Program-made: the position numbers and the translations under genes
Shown: piece by piece, positions 1 through 6,758 of the stretch
How positions within the stretch are numbered: position 1 is the first letter of the stretch
Layout of the letters: each line of letters starts with the position of its first letter
The notes under the pieces: generated by a model
Seen by the model: only the letters and a program-made list of their open reading frames with translations
What the model was told of the DNA's origin: nothing
The model's database searches: none
NCBI GenBank assembly: GCA_964523975.1
Contig: CAZGBM010000042.1
Coordinates: 1-18,845, forward strand
Direction: 5' to 3'
Length of the DNA: 18,845 nt
Source: JAFGHJ01 sp964523975
Lineage (GTDB): Bacteria; Hydrothermota; UBA3072

Positions 1-79
1 CTTCTTCGATGTCTGCTTCGCTTTCTTCTTCGATGTCTGCTTCGCTTTCTTCTTCGATGTCTGCTTCGCTTTCTTCTTC
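1..79. repeat. Perfect 24-bp tandem repeat inside spoVG
   Basis: Three identical 24-bp units lie at 1-24, 25-48 and 49-72, followed by a 7-base partial unit to 79. The array continues beyond the window start. Read on the minus strand each unit codes for the eight residues ESEADIEE. The unit is a multiple of three and the copies are identical at the nucleotide level, which suggests recent expansion by slippage without disturbing the frame. Confidence 0.95.
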
Positions 80-418
80 TCCGATTGCGTTGATGTCGAC
101 GTTTTCATCGGGTGCTTCGAAATCTTCCTGTTCGAGATTCGAACTTTTCGGCGTTTTGCCCTCTTCCTCGCATTTGCTATAATATTCGTCAAGAACGACT
201 TTCTCGAGTTTTTTTCGCATGTTGTTATTTATCGGATGAGCTATGTCTCTGAAAGTTCCGTCCTTGCCTTTTCGTGAAGGCATTGCTACAAAAAGTCCCT
301 TTCTTCCTTCAATTACTTTCATACCTCGTATTACGAAGTCGTCGTCAAAAGTAACATTGACAAATGCCTTTAGTCTGGGTTCGTCTCTAAGTGTTACACG
401 TACTTCAGTGAATTCCAT
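1..418 (-). CDS. spoVG: SpoVG family nucleic-acid-binding regulator with acidic repeat tail (3' end cut by window edge)
   Basis: The minus-strand frame from ATG at 418-416 encodes a SpoVG core: MEFTEVRVTL at the start, then VIEGRKGLFVAMPSRKG and FRDIAHPINN, which are the family's hallmark segments, ending near residue 95. SpoVG proteins bind DNA or RNA and act as site-specific regulators in several phyla; they are usually 85-100 residues. Here at least 139 residues are visible, because the core is followed by a Glu/Asp-rich tail that becomes a perfect octapeptide repeat (ESEADIEE) and runs off the window, so the stop is not seen. The Shine-Dalgarno AGGAGG lies just before the start, inside the end of ispE. 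The TAATG junction shares one base with the ispE stop, so translation is probably coupled. The family call is firm; the regulatory targets are unknown. Confidence 0.93.
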   Translation of the reverse strand, partial: MEFTEVRVTLRDEPRLKAFVNVTFDDDFVIRGMKVIEGRKGLFVAMPSRKGKDGTFRDIAHPINNNMRKKLEKVVLDEYYSKCEEEGKTPKSSNLEQEDFEAPDENVDINAIGEEESEADIEEESEADIEEESEADIEE

Positions 419-1311
419 TAGTCCTCCTTTTGTTTTAACAAGTTGAAGTACTTTTTCCGGGAGATGCTGTTGCAGAGCATTAAAGTACAATTGTCTTCCA
501 AAATATCTCCCACCCTAAAGTTGTATTTTTCTGATCCGAATATTGCAAAAATAGAAGGACCAGAACCACTTAAGATAACTTTTATTGGCTTTAATCTTTC
601 TAAATTTTTCATAACATTTTTTAATTGAGGGTATTTTTCTACTACTACTTCCCAAAAGGAATTCTCTAATTTATCTAAGATTTCCTTTTTTCCCTCTTGC
701 ATTTTTTGAAGTATAAGACTTAAGTCTTGATTTGTCAAGGCTTGTTTTTTATGATTGTCCCACCACTTGTAGGCATCTTTTGTCAATATTGAAAATGCCG
801 GGATTGCGAGCAGAAAATTAAGCGGCGGAATGTCGTTTACCCATTCGATTTTTTCGCCTCTTCCGCTTACCATGGCGGTGCCTCCTTTCAGGAAAAAGGG
901 TACATCCGAGCCGAGATTTTTTGCATATTCGTTTAATTCTTCTGTATTTTTCGGATATTCAAGTAAGCGATTTAGGGTTAACAAAGTGACGGCCGCATTT
1001 GAGCTTCCGCCTCCCAGCCCAGCACCTATCGGTATCTTTTTTTCGACCTTTATTTTTACGCCCGGACTTTTTCCTTTTTTATCTTTGAATAAACTTGCCG
1101 CTTTATAAATTATGTTGGAAGGACCTTCCGGTAAGTGAGGATTGCTGGATTGGATATTTATTCCCTTTCCCTCTAATTTAAAGTAAAGTGAATCTTTTAG
1201 CGATATTGTTTGAAAAATAGATTCAATGGAGTGAAATCCATCTTCCCTTTTTTCTTTTATATAAAGACCAAGATTTACTTTAGCGAATGATGGGACTTTT
1301 ATCCAATCCAT
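418..1311 (-). CDS. ispE: 4-diphosphocytidyl-2-C-methyl-D-erythritol kinase
   Basis: GHMP-family kinase of the non-mevalonate (MEP) isoprenoid pathway; it phosphorylates the 2-hydroxyl of CDP-methylerythritol with ATP in the cytoplasm. Visible signatures are SFAKVNLGLYI near the N-terminus with the conserved Lys11, the GHMP phosphate loop PIGAGLGGGSSNAA at residues 94-107, GSDVPFFLKGG with the catalytic Asp136, and the C-terminal ILSGSGPSIFAIF motif. The length, 297 residues, is normal. The start at 1311 gives the expected N-terminus but has no strong Shine-Dalgarno. The stop TAA overlaps the spoVG ATG by one base, so the two form an operon; ispE-spoVG adjacency is also known in Firmicutes. 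No consensus promoter was found in the repeat-filled 259-bp gap upstream, so it may be transcribed from the DUF2723 gene. Confidence 0.96.
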   Translation of the reverse strand: MDWIKVPSFAKVNLGLYIKEKREDGFHSIESIFQTISLKDSLYFKLEGKGINIQSSNPHLPEGPSNIIYKAASLFKDKKGKSPGVKIKVEKKIPIGAGLGGGSSNAAVTLLTLNRLLEYPKNTEELNEYAKNLGSDVPFFLKGGTAMVSGRGEKIEWVNDIPPLNFLLAIPAFSILTKDAYKWWDNHKKQALTNQDLSLILQKMQEGKKEILDKLENSFWEVVVEKYPQLKNVMKNLERLKPIKVILSGSGPSIFAIFGSEKYNFRVGDILEDNCTLMLCNSISRKKYFNLLKQKED

Positions 1312-1570
1312 AGGATGTCAAAAATTGAAAAGCAAAATGATGAAGGCTGACAGCAGACCGCCGACGGCTGGCGGCAAAAAAAAACATTTGTGCTATTCGT
1401 ATAATTTGTTGTTTCCATTATTTCTGGGATGTGAGGGGTGTTAACAAACAAAAAACAAATCTTTTTTCTTTGTGTCTCCGTGTCTTTGTGTGAGAATAAA
1501 TTTTTGAAATTTGATTTGTTGTTTTCCATTTTAATCCTTACATTTATGTGGCTTTTCATACTACTGCTAA
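1312..1570. repeat. Intergenic stretch made of interspersed repeat words
   Basis: This 259-bp gap between ispE and the DUF2723 gene holds no convincing gene. It contains the word series seen in the other gaps: a copy of the ATTTGTGCTATTCGT-type block at 1386-1416, a TGTGAGGGGTGTTAACA block near 1429-1445, a CTTTGTGTCTCCGTGTC block near 1470-1487, and a GC-rich GCCGACGGCTGGCGG patch near 1361-1375. A long minus-strand open frame crosses it, but it merely translates these words. Confidence 0.7.
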
Positions 1571-4249
1571 TTAAAATTCTGCTTTATCCGTCATTTTAAG
1601 TTGTTGAATCAACATCTCGATTTTTTTTGCCTCGGCAGGATATATTTCTTTCCAGATTTCGAGAAATTTGACCCCTACTTCGGGGCTATATCTGATGGTA
1701 AAAAGGATTATTTTCTCTGAAAGCCTGGAGTCGTCGCTGATTTCTAAGATAATCTCTTTTATTTTCTCTTGTTCGTTGGATATAAAGTATAGTTCGATAA
1801 GTCCTATATAGCCGAAAGGTTTAAAGTCTTCGTTATTAAGTAAATATTTGAATTCTTTTTTTGCTTCTTCAGAGTATTCTGTCTTCTCTTTTCCTAAAGT
1901 CGCTTTCAGAGTTAACATTTTACCTCTGAGAAGATGGAGTGATGGCGGATTGATTATGGAGAGAAGCGAGTCGCAGAAATCGGTCGCCCTTTCTTCTTCT
2001 TCAAGTAAAGAATATATCTTTTTGAAGTCGTCTGCTACCTGGAGGGTTACTGTATTTGAAAATTTGGAATTCATAGAGAAAAGCAATGCCTTCGCGAAGA
2101 TATTTTCCAGTATTCTCAGTGTATCTTTATCGGAATCGGAAATTAATCCTCTTTTTTTCTCGATAAATTTTGCCAGTGTGTGCTCACCAAGCGAAAGATA
2201 AATGTAAGAGTGATTAGCCAGAGGTTTATTCTGCGCGCTTCCCGTATAAATTGTAGGATTTTCACAATAACTGGTTTTAAATTTATTGGCGAGGTTATTA
2301 AATGTTTTTTCATAATTTATCAAATTGTTACTTTCTTTTCCTAAGAGACGATAAGCAAAGCCTTCTAATTCAAGATTGCGGTGGAATATTTTAGCCGAAT
2401 AGGTTTCTACAGGGAAAGAAAAATAAATATTAATTGAAGGATTAAATTCTTTTTGAATGTACCTGTTGACAAATGAATCTGCGGGCATAATAAAGTCTTG
2501 AAAGGAAGGTTTTATTCCGATTGAGGAGAGAAGGATGTTCCTGACGACGATATCTGCGGGTCGCAGCCATTTATTGTCTTCACAACGGATAGGTGCTATA
2601 TTTTCTATTACCCATTCTTCGAAATCCAGATTTGTTTCTCCTGTTCTTTTTTTTCTCTGATAATCCCATTCTATATTGGTTCCTTTGAAAGGAGAGGCGA
2701 AGTCCATTGGTATTCCTGCCGATTTTAATTGCCTTATATACCATGAGGTGTTTAAAAGCGAAAAATTGGCGAGCTTAATGCCCTTTTTATTTTTCGGGTC
2801 GAATTTTCGAAAACCTTTTACCTCCTGAAGAAACCAGACCGGAAAAGTATCGTTGTCTCCATATGTAAAAAGGATTGAGTAATCGTCGGGAGTAACCAGT
2901 AAGTTATAGCTGTAATCCGAAGCAATCCAGTTTCCTTTTCTGTTCACGTGACTTTTTATGTTGGAAATTAGTGGGATAAACCCCATCATAAAAGCCAGAA
3001 TCAATCCTGCGTATCCAAATAATCTGTTTGTTTTTTTTGCACGCTCGTATACCCAGTATAATCCTATAGATACATAAAACATAAAAAAGAAAAAGGCGGA
3101 AATCCAGAAGTAATCTCTTTCTCTTACTTCCCTGTCCTGGTGTGCCGGATTGGCGTCTGAAGGGGAGAATTTTAAATTCAGGTAAACGACAAGACCAAAA
3201 CTCAAAAGGATATATAAGATAAAAAATAACCAGAAAGATTTTCTATCTTTTCTGAAATGAGTAAACATTCCCCATAGTCCTGTTAAAACGTATAAATATG
3301 TGCCTGTTAACGAAGTATATCTTAAAAGAGCGTTTGTTGACTCTCTCGGGTACGGGAAAAATTGCCATGAAAAATATTTAAAAAATATTTTTACCTGTTC
3401 GAAAAATGCAGGAATGAATGAAAGATTGGTTTTTAATTGAGTTTTTCTAGTTAATATTTCCATAGAACCATACTGTTCTCTTGATATTACATCCCAAAGA
3501 GTTGAAAAACTACTTGGGTTTACTTCATTTATAGCCGGGTTCGCTCTGGCTCTTATCATTAGATAATAATAAGTGGAAATGCCTATTATTATTAGAATTA
3601 CTGAGAATATAATAAGTTTCGGATTTTCGAATATTTTTCTGTCTATTATTATTACGAAGACCAGTATTCCCGGAATAAGAAGTAAAGGCATTAAATGGAT
3701 GCCGAATGACAGGAAAATCAAATAAACAAGAGATAAAAGATAGTTGTAGCTACCGTCGGTCTCGCGATTTTCGTCCCAGTGAAGGGCAAGCCATAAACCA
3801 ATTGTGAGTATAAGGGTCGATGTGGCATAAACCTCCGTTTCTACTGACGTGTCCCATACGCTGTAAGCAAGGCCTGCTCCGATTGCGGAAAACACCGCAA
3901 TTAGATGATAGGCCGAAGGAAGCATTTTTCCTCTATTCTCCGTGAATCTCTGGAAAATCGAAAGTATTATAAGGTACAGGAAACCACCTGCCATGGCGGT
4001 AGAAAAAGAGGAAAGAAAGTTTGTTCTCATTGCCATTTCTTTAAAAGGAAGGATAATATCGAATATTCTGCCGATGAGAATGAAAAAAGGCGTACCCGGA
4101 GGATGTGGAATTCCCAGGATATGTGAACAGGCTATAAATTCTCCGCAATCCCATAAAGAAACAGTCGGAGCAATTGTATATAAGTACGACAAAATTAAAA
4201 CGATAAATACAGATGCGAAACCTGTTATTTTCCTTTTGTCAAAATACAT
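1571..4249 (-). CDS. DUF2723 family multi-pass membrane protein, probable glycosyltransferase
   Basis: Large (892 residues) integral membrane protein. The N-terminal half has about 10-12 hydrophobic helices and the PF11028 (DUF2723) signature: SLWDCGEFIACSHILG at residues 31-46 with the Asp-Cys-Gly-Glu core, then HPPGTP at 49-54. Further family landmarks are the DREVRERDYFW stretch between helices and YGDNDTFPVWFLQEVKG, which opens a soluble domain. The last ~250 residues look helical and repeat-like. The family resembles GT-C glycosyltransferases, and the vertebrate member TMEM260 is a protein O-mannosyltransferase; a role in glycosylating exported proteins with a lipid-linked donor is inferred, and the substrate is unknown. 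A promoter lies 25-53 bp upstream, and AAGGGGAT serves as Shine-Dalgarno. The family is common in Bacteroidota and candidate phyla. No companion glycosylation genes are present. Confidence 0.88.
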   Translation of the reverse strand: MYFDKRKITGFASVFIVLILSYLYTIAPTVSLWDCGEFIACSHILGIPHPPGTPFFILIGRIFDIILPFKEMAMRTNFLSSFSTAMAGGFLYLIILSIFQRFTENRGKMLPSAYHLIAVFSAIGAGLAYSVWDTSVETEVYATSTLILTIGLWLALHWDENRETDGSYNYLLSLVYLIFLSFGIHLMPLLLIPGILVFVIIIDRKIFENPKLIIFSVILIIIGISTYYYLMIRARANPAINEVNPSSFSTLWDVISREQYGSMEILTRKTQLKTNLSFIPAFFEQVKIFFKYFSWQFFPYPRESTNALLRYTSLTGTYLYVLTGLWGMFTHFRKDRKSFWLFFILYILLSFGLVVYLNLKFSPSDANPAHQDREVRERDYFWISAFFFFMFYVSIGLYWVYERAKKTNRLFGYAGLILAFMMGFIPLISNIKSHVNRKGNWIASDYSYNLLVTPDDYSILFTYGDNDTFPVWFLQEVKGFRKFDPKNKKGIKLANFSLLNTSWYIRQLKSAGIPMDFASPFKGTNIEWDYQRKKRTGETNLDFEEWVIENIAPIRCEDNKWLRPADIVVRNILLSSIGIKPSFQDFIMPADSFVNRYIQKEFNPSINIYFSFPVETYSAKIFHRNLELEGFAYRLLGKESNNLINYEKTFNNLANKFKTSYCENPTIYTGSAQNKPLANHSYIYLSLGEHTLAKFIEKKRGLISDSDKDTLRILENIFAKALLFSMNSKFSNTVTLQVADDFKKIYSLLEEEERATDFCDSLLSIINPPSLHLLRGKMLTLKATLGKEKTEYSEEAKKEFKYLLNNEDFKPFGYIGLIELYFISNEQEKIKEIILEISDDSRLSEKIILFTIRYSPEVGVKFLEIWKEIYPAEAKKIEMLIQQLKMTDKAEF

Positions 4250-4273
4250 TTATCCCCTTCCCTTTTAGATGCA

Positions 4274-4302
4274 AATATAACGGCTTTCTCTTAATAAATC
4301 AA
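4274..4302 (-). promoter_or_regulatory. Sigma70-like promoter for the DUF2723 gene
   Basis: On the minus strand TTGATT (4302-4297) and TATATT (4279-4274) are separated by 17 bp. The predicted RNA would have a leader of about 18 nt containing the AAGGGGAT Shine-Dalgarno before the ATG at 4249. Confidence 0.6.
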
Positions 4303-4446
4303 GAGTTTCTCTTACATCTTACTTTTCTTGTCTAATCTTTCTCGTGCTCGAAAAAAAGCGCTTTTTATAAAAAAGAACTTCTAAAGCATTGAATCTTTTT
4401 TATTTATTCTGGACTTTTTATAAAGCTCTACATTGAGAATTAAGGT

Positions 4447-4647
4447 TTAACGAATTTTCCTGACGTTATCGGCTTTCGGTCCCTTTTCACTTTCTATAAG
4501 TTCGAATTCCACTTCGTCTCCTTCGGAAAGCGTTACAAGGCCTCCGCTAAGAGATGTAGTGTGAACAAATATGTCTTTTGCGTCAGCCGTGGTGATGAAA
4601 CCGTATCCTTTTCTGTCACTAAACCATTTTACTTTACCTTCTGCCAT
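4447..4647 (-). CDS. Cold-shock domain protein (CspA family)
   Basis: A 66-residue single cold-shock domain that binds single-stranded RNA/DNA and acts as an RNA chaperone. It has the canonical KVKWFSDRKGYGFIT segment with RNP1 (KGYGFI) and the RNP2 motif DIFVHTT, then the acidic EGDEVEFELIE strand and the GPKADNVRKI end. The length is typical. The strong Shine-Dalgarno AAAGGAGGT sits 10 nt before the ATG. A consensus promoter at 4737-4710 gives a leader of about 55 nt, so it is a single-gene unit that does not clearly run into the DUF2723 gene, which has its own promoter. The name csp is certain at family level; the paralogue letter cannot be assigned. Confidence 0.97.
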   Translation of the reverse strand: MAEGKVKWFSDRKGYGFITTADAKDIFVHTTSLSGGLVTLSEGDEVEFELIESEKGPKADNVRKIR

Positions 4648-4709
4648 ACTAAAAGAACCTCCTTTAGTTTTTTTAGAGTATACAAAAGAATTTAAAAAAC
4701 GACCAAATA

Positions 4710-4737
4710 ATCATATTCTTTTTTGCTTTTTTGTCAA
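4710..4737 (-). promoter_or_regulatory. Consensus sigma70 promoter for the cold-shock gene
   Basis: On the minus strand a perfect TTGACA (4737-4732) is followed after 16 bp by TATGAT (4715-4710). The transcript should start near 4703, leaving a leader of about 55 nt ahead of the ATG, long enough to carry the strong Shine-Dalgarno and possibly a thermoresponsive structure. Confidence 0.8.
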
Positions 4738-4794
4738 GGGAGGACATTTTTTCTTAGAAAATAAATATAAAAGATTAAAAAACAAAATAACTCA

Positions 4795-5029
4795 ATACGC
4801 TATCAGCTATCCGCCTTCTGCTTTCCGCTAAACCCAACTCCACACACCATTTTTTAACATGTAGAAAATGTAGAACTTGTAGTTATTATTTTTTTATTTA
4901 CATTATCTACATTGACTATATGCCCTACATGTGAAAATTTTTTTGTTTTTTCTGCGGTTAGCCGTAAGCGGTGAGCCGAGAGCGATTTATTGATATTTGA
5001 TTTTTACATTTTAGCGGCTTTGCCGCGTT
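4795..5029. repeat. Mosaic interspersed repeat tract
   Basis: No gene is visible between the csp promoter and the end of the phosphodiesterase gene. The tract strings together words found in the other gaps: GCTATCAGCTATCCGCC (4799-4815), an ACCCAACTCCACACACCA block (4830-4847) followed by TTTTTTAACA, poly-T runs, GCGGTTAGCCG (4953-4963), and a TGATATTTGATTTTT plus GCGGCTTTGCCGC block (4991-5029). The same order of blocks, ending beside a minus-strand stop codon, recurs at 13531-13742. Confidence 0.7.
5014..5026. repeat. Conserved short hairpin downstream of the phosphodiesterase gene
   Basis: GCGGC-TTT-GCCGC forms a 5-bp GC stem six bases beyond the minus-strand stop at 5033. A 39-bp block including it is nearly identical to 13703-13742, which also lies directly beyond a minus-strand stop. 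In the reading direction of the genes it is followed by an A-rich, not T-rich, stretch, so it is not a standard intrinsic terminator. It may be a 3'-end or repeat hairpin. Confidence 0.6.
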
Positions 5030-5032
5030 ATG

Positions 5033-5509
5033 TTATAATTGTATGATTTCGCATTCGAGATTTTCGAGGTCGATTATTGCAAAGGTTGATTTACCTGAAA
5101 GGTAGCCGCAAAGTTCTCCCGGGTTTACAGTAAGCGGATTCTTTTTAATGTATGATTCATGGGTGTGTCCATGGAGGATAATATCGTAAATGCCGCTTTT
5201 TCTGAATGCTTCTAACTGGTATGGTTCGTGCATAATCGCTATCTTTTTTTCGTCAATTGTTATAGCTATTGGAGCATTTACAATGTTAAAGCCGCATTCA
5301 TTTGCTTTTTTCTGCAGCATTAATTTGTCTCCATCGTTATTGCCGAAAATCGCATAAACCTTTTCCATGCAAAGAAGTGGTATGGAAAAAGGAGAACAGT
5401 AGTCACCAAGGTGTATTAGAGTTCTTATTTCTTTTTCTTTAAAAATACCTATTACTTGTTTTATATGGTTTATATTATCATGAGTATCTGAAATCACTCC
5501 TATTTTCAT
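5033..5509 (-). CDS. YfcE/MJ0936-type metallophosphoesterase
   Basis: A 158-residue dinuclear-metal phosphodiesterase of the calcineurin-like superfamily, small YfcE/MJ0936 group; these hydrolyse model phosphodiesters and their cellular substrate is generally unknown. The metal-binding set is complete: GVISDTHDN (Asp8, His10), HLGDYCSP (Asp36), FGNNDGD (Asn58), IMHEP (His94) and HGHTHES (His115, His117). The GNNDGDK version resembles archaeal and thermophile members. VNPGEL near residue 129 matches the usual NPGS turn. The length is normal for the group. Shine-Dalgarno AAGGAGG lies five bases before the ATG. No consensus promoter is clear. It is separated from the divergent isoaspartyl-peptidase-like gene by a 151-bp inverted repeat. 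Confidence 0.92.
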   Translation of the reverse strand: MKIGVISDTHDNINHIKQVIGIFKEKEIRTLIHLGDYCSPFSIPLLCMEKVYAIFGNNDGDKLMLQKKANECGFNIVNAPIAITIDEKKIAIMHEPYQLEAFRKSGIYDIILHGHTHESYIKKNPLTVNPGELCGYLSGKSTFAIIDLENLECEIIQL

Positions 5510-5592
5510 CTTTCCTCCTTAAATATTAAAATAATTAAATTGAGCATTTTTACAAGTATGGTATTTTTTGACATCCCCCATTTTTCAAAATC

Positions 5593-5743
5593 GGAGGCTA
5601 TATCCCTCCAAAAGCCGTGGTTGATTCCCCCGGCGAGGGAATCACCACTCCCGCTCTCGGGCTCGCTCCCTTTGGAATGTAAGCATTCCAAAGAACCATG
5701 CCCGCTCGCCCTCCGAGAGGGCTTTTGGAGGGACATAGCCTCC
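5593..5743. repeat. 151-bp nested inverted-repeat element (MITE-like or structured RNA)
   Basis: Two 24-base arms, 5593-5616 and 5720-5743, are inverted repeats matching at 23 of 24 positions; the odd position is A-C on the plus strand but a G-U wobble on the minus strand. Between them lie a hairpin at 5617-5648 (GTGGT and GATTCCC paired with GGGAATC and ACCAC, one bulged T), a 10-bp hairpin at 5670-5693 (CTTTGGAATG, loop TAAG), and GCCCTC-CGA-GAGGGC at 5708-5722. CTCTCGG (5654-5660) can also pair with CCGAGAG (5713-5719). Each outer arm can fold on itself through GGAGG and CCTCC. The element is much more GC-rich than its flanks. No target-site duplication or transposase is visible, and the short open frames across it look accidental. 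Confidence 0.85.
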
Positions 5744-5856
5744 TTGTAATACGATAATTAAAAAACCAATGTGAAAACGCTCGTAAATTGAGCCATCTCA
5801 GCCTTTTTCGATAATTGATGTAGAATTTTTTTGGGGAAGGCAGATGGTATTTTCGC

Positions 5857-5884
5857 TTGACAAATAGGACAGTTTAAATAGAAT
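5857..5884 (+). promoter_or_regulatory. Sigma70 promoter of the isoaspartyl-peptidase-like gene
   Basis: A perfect TTGACA (5857-5862) is followed after 16 bp by TAGAAT (5879-5884). Only 7 nt separate the -10 box from the ATG at 5892 and there is no Shine-Dalgarno, so transcription is predicted to begin at or next to the start codon. Confidence 0.75.
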
Positions 5885-5891
5885 TAAGTTT

Positions 5892-6758
5892 ATGGAACAG
5901 TTACTTGTAGTTCATGGCGGTGTCGGTGATCATATCAGAGATCCGAAAGTTAGAGAGAAAGTTTTAGGAGAGGCTCTGGAAGCCGGTTTTGTGGTTTTAA
6001 AGGAGGGCGGAGATGCAGCTCTAGCTGCCGTTAAGGCCGTCATGGTTATGGAAGATTCTACTGTCTTTAACGCGGGTACAGGTTCTGTTCCCAATCTGCT
6101 TGGTGAGGTCGAGATGGATGCTTCAGTTGCTACTTCCGAGGGTAATTTTGGAGCTGTGGCTTCGATAAAGAATGTTAAAAATCCCGTACGTGTAGCTTAT
6201 GAAGTATCGGATAAGACCAAACATTTGATACTTGCCGGTGAGGGTGCCACTCATTTTGCTAGAAGTAGAGGATTTAAAAATTATGACCCTCTGACTGATG
6301 AAATGAGGGTTTTGTTTAAAGAAAAAATTGATTGTAGTTCCGAAGAAATAGAAAAGTTGCAGAATCTATATTCAAACGAGGCGGTCGGAGCAATTGCCAT
6401 TGACGGTTTTGGAACTATAGCTGCTGCGCTTTCTACAGGCGGTATTATTTTCCATCTTCCTGGTAGAGTAAGCGATGTTCCGATACTTGGTGGAGGTGTT
6501 TATGCTTCCATTAGAGGAGCAACTACGATTACAGGTTGCGGCGAAGTGATTGTAAGAGAGATGCTCGCGAGAAAAGTAGATGATTATTTACGCGAGCATA
6601 GTGCTGAAGAAGCTGCCAAGGATATCATTCAAGAATTCGAGATAGATTTTGGTATAGTTGTGGTCGACCAGGATTGTAAAGTAGGTATAGCTTATAATAC
6701 CGGATATATGAGCTGGGGTATTAAGACCAACGAATATAAAGAAGTACAGCCAGAATGA
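5892..6758 (+). CDS. Isoaspartyl peptidase/L-asparaginase (Ntn-hydrolase) homologue lacking the nucleophile Thr
   Basis: A 288-residue member of the plant-type asparaginase family, whose enzymes split themselves at a Thr that then becomes the N-terminal nucleophile. The fold signatures are present: VVHGGVG at the start, FNAGTGSVPN with GEVEMDAS (60-78), STGG (181-184), LPGRVSD (189-195, substrate-binding Arg192 and Asp195) and ITGCGE (213-218). However, the segment aligned with the catalytic GTVGAVALD of E. coli IaaA reads EAVGAIAID: Ala164 (codon GCG at 6381-6383) stands where the Thr must be, a change explainable by one base. Such a protein could not self-cleave or act by the known mechanism. 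It may be a pseudoenzyme, have another role, or reflect a sequence error. A promoter abuts the ATG, and the stop overlaps the next gene by ATGA. Confidence 0.88.
   Translation: MEQLLVVHGGVGDHIRDPKVREKVLGEALEAGFVVLKEGGDAALAAVKAVMVMEDSTVFNAGTGSVPNLLGEVEMDASVATSEGNFGAVASIKNVKNPVRVAYEVSDKTKHLILAGEGATHFARSRGFKNYDPLTDEMRVLFKEKIDCSSEEIEKLQNLYSNEAVGAIAIDGFGTIAAALSTGGIIFHLPGRVSDVPILGGGVYASIRGATTITGCGEVIVREMLARKVDDYLREHSAEEAAKDIIQEFEIDFGIVVVDQDCKVGIAYNTGYMSWGIKTNEYKEVQPE

Noticed and set aside
1..79. Regular short repeats as a CRISPR array
   Set aside because: The units are directly adjacent with no spacers and lie inside the spoVG reading frame.
1299..1559. 86-residue open frame on the minus strand between ispE and the DUF2723 gene
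   Set aside because: It is a translation of the CACAAAGACACGGAGACACA-type repeat words, has no ribosome site or domain, and overlaps the start of ispE.
4353..4366. AAAAAGCGCTTTTT palindrome as a csp terminator
   Set aside because: The stem would be only five A-T pairs around a GCGC loop, so it is too weak to call; it lies about 80 bp beyond the csp stop.
5014..5026. GCGGC-TTT-GCCGC as an intrinsic terminator
   Set aside because: In the direction of the adjacent minus-strand genes the hairpin is followed by TAAAA, not a T-run; kept only as a conserved hairpin.
5506..5749. Open frames of about 70 residues on both strands across the 151-bp palindrome
   Set aside because: Their sequence follows from the GC-rich inverted repeat (both strands give similar peptides), and one overlaps the start of the phosphodiesterase gene.
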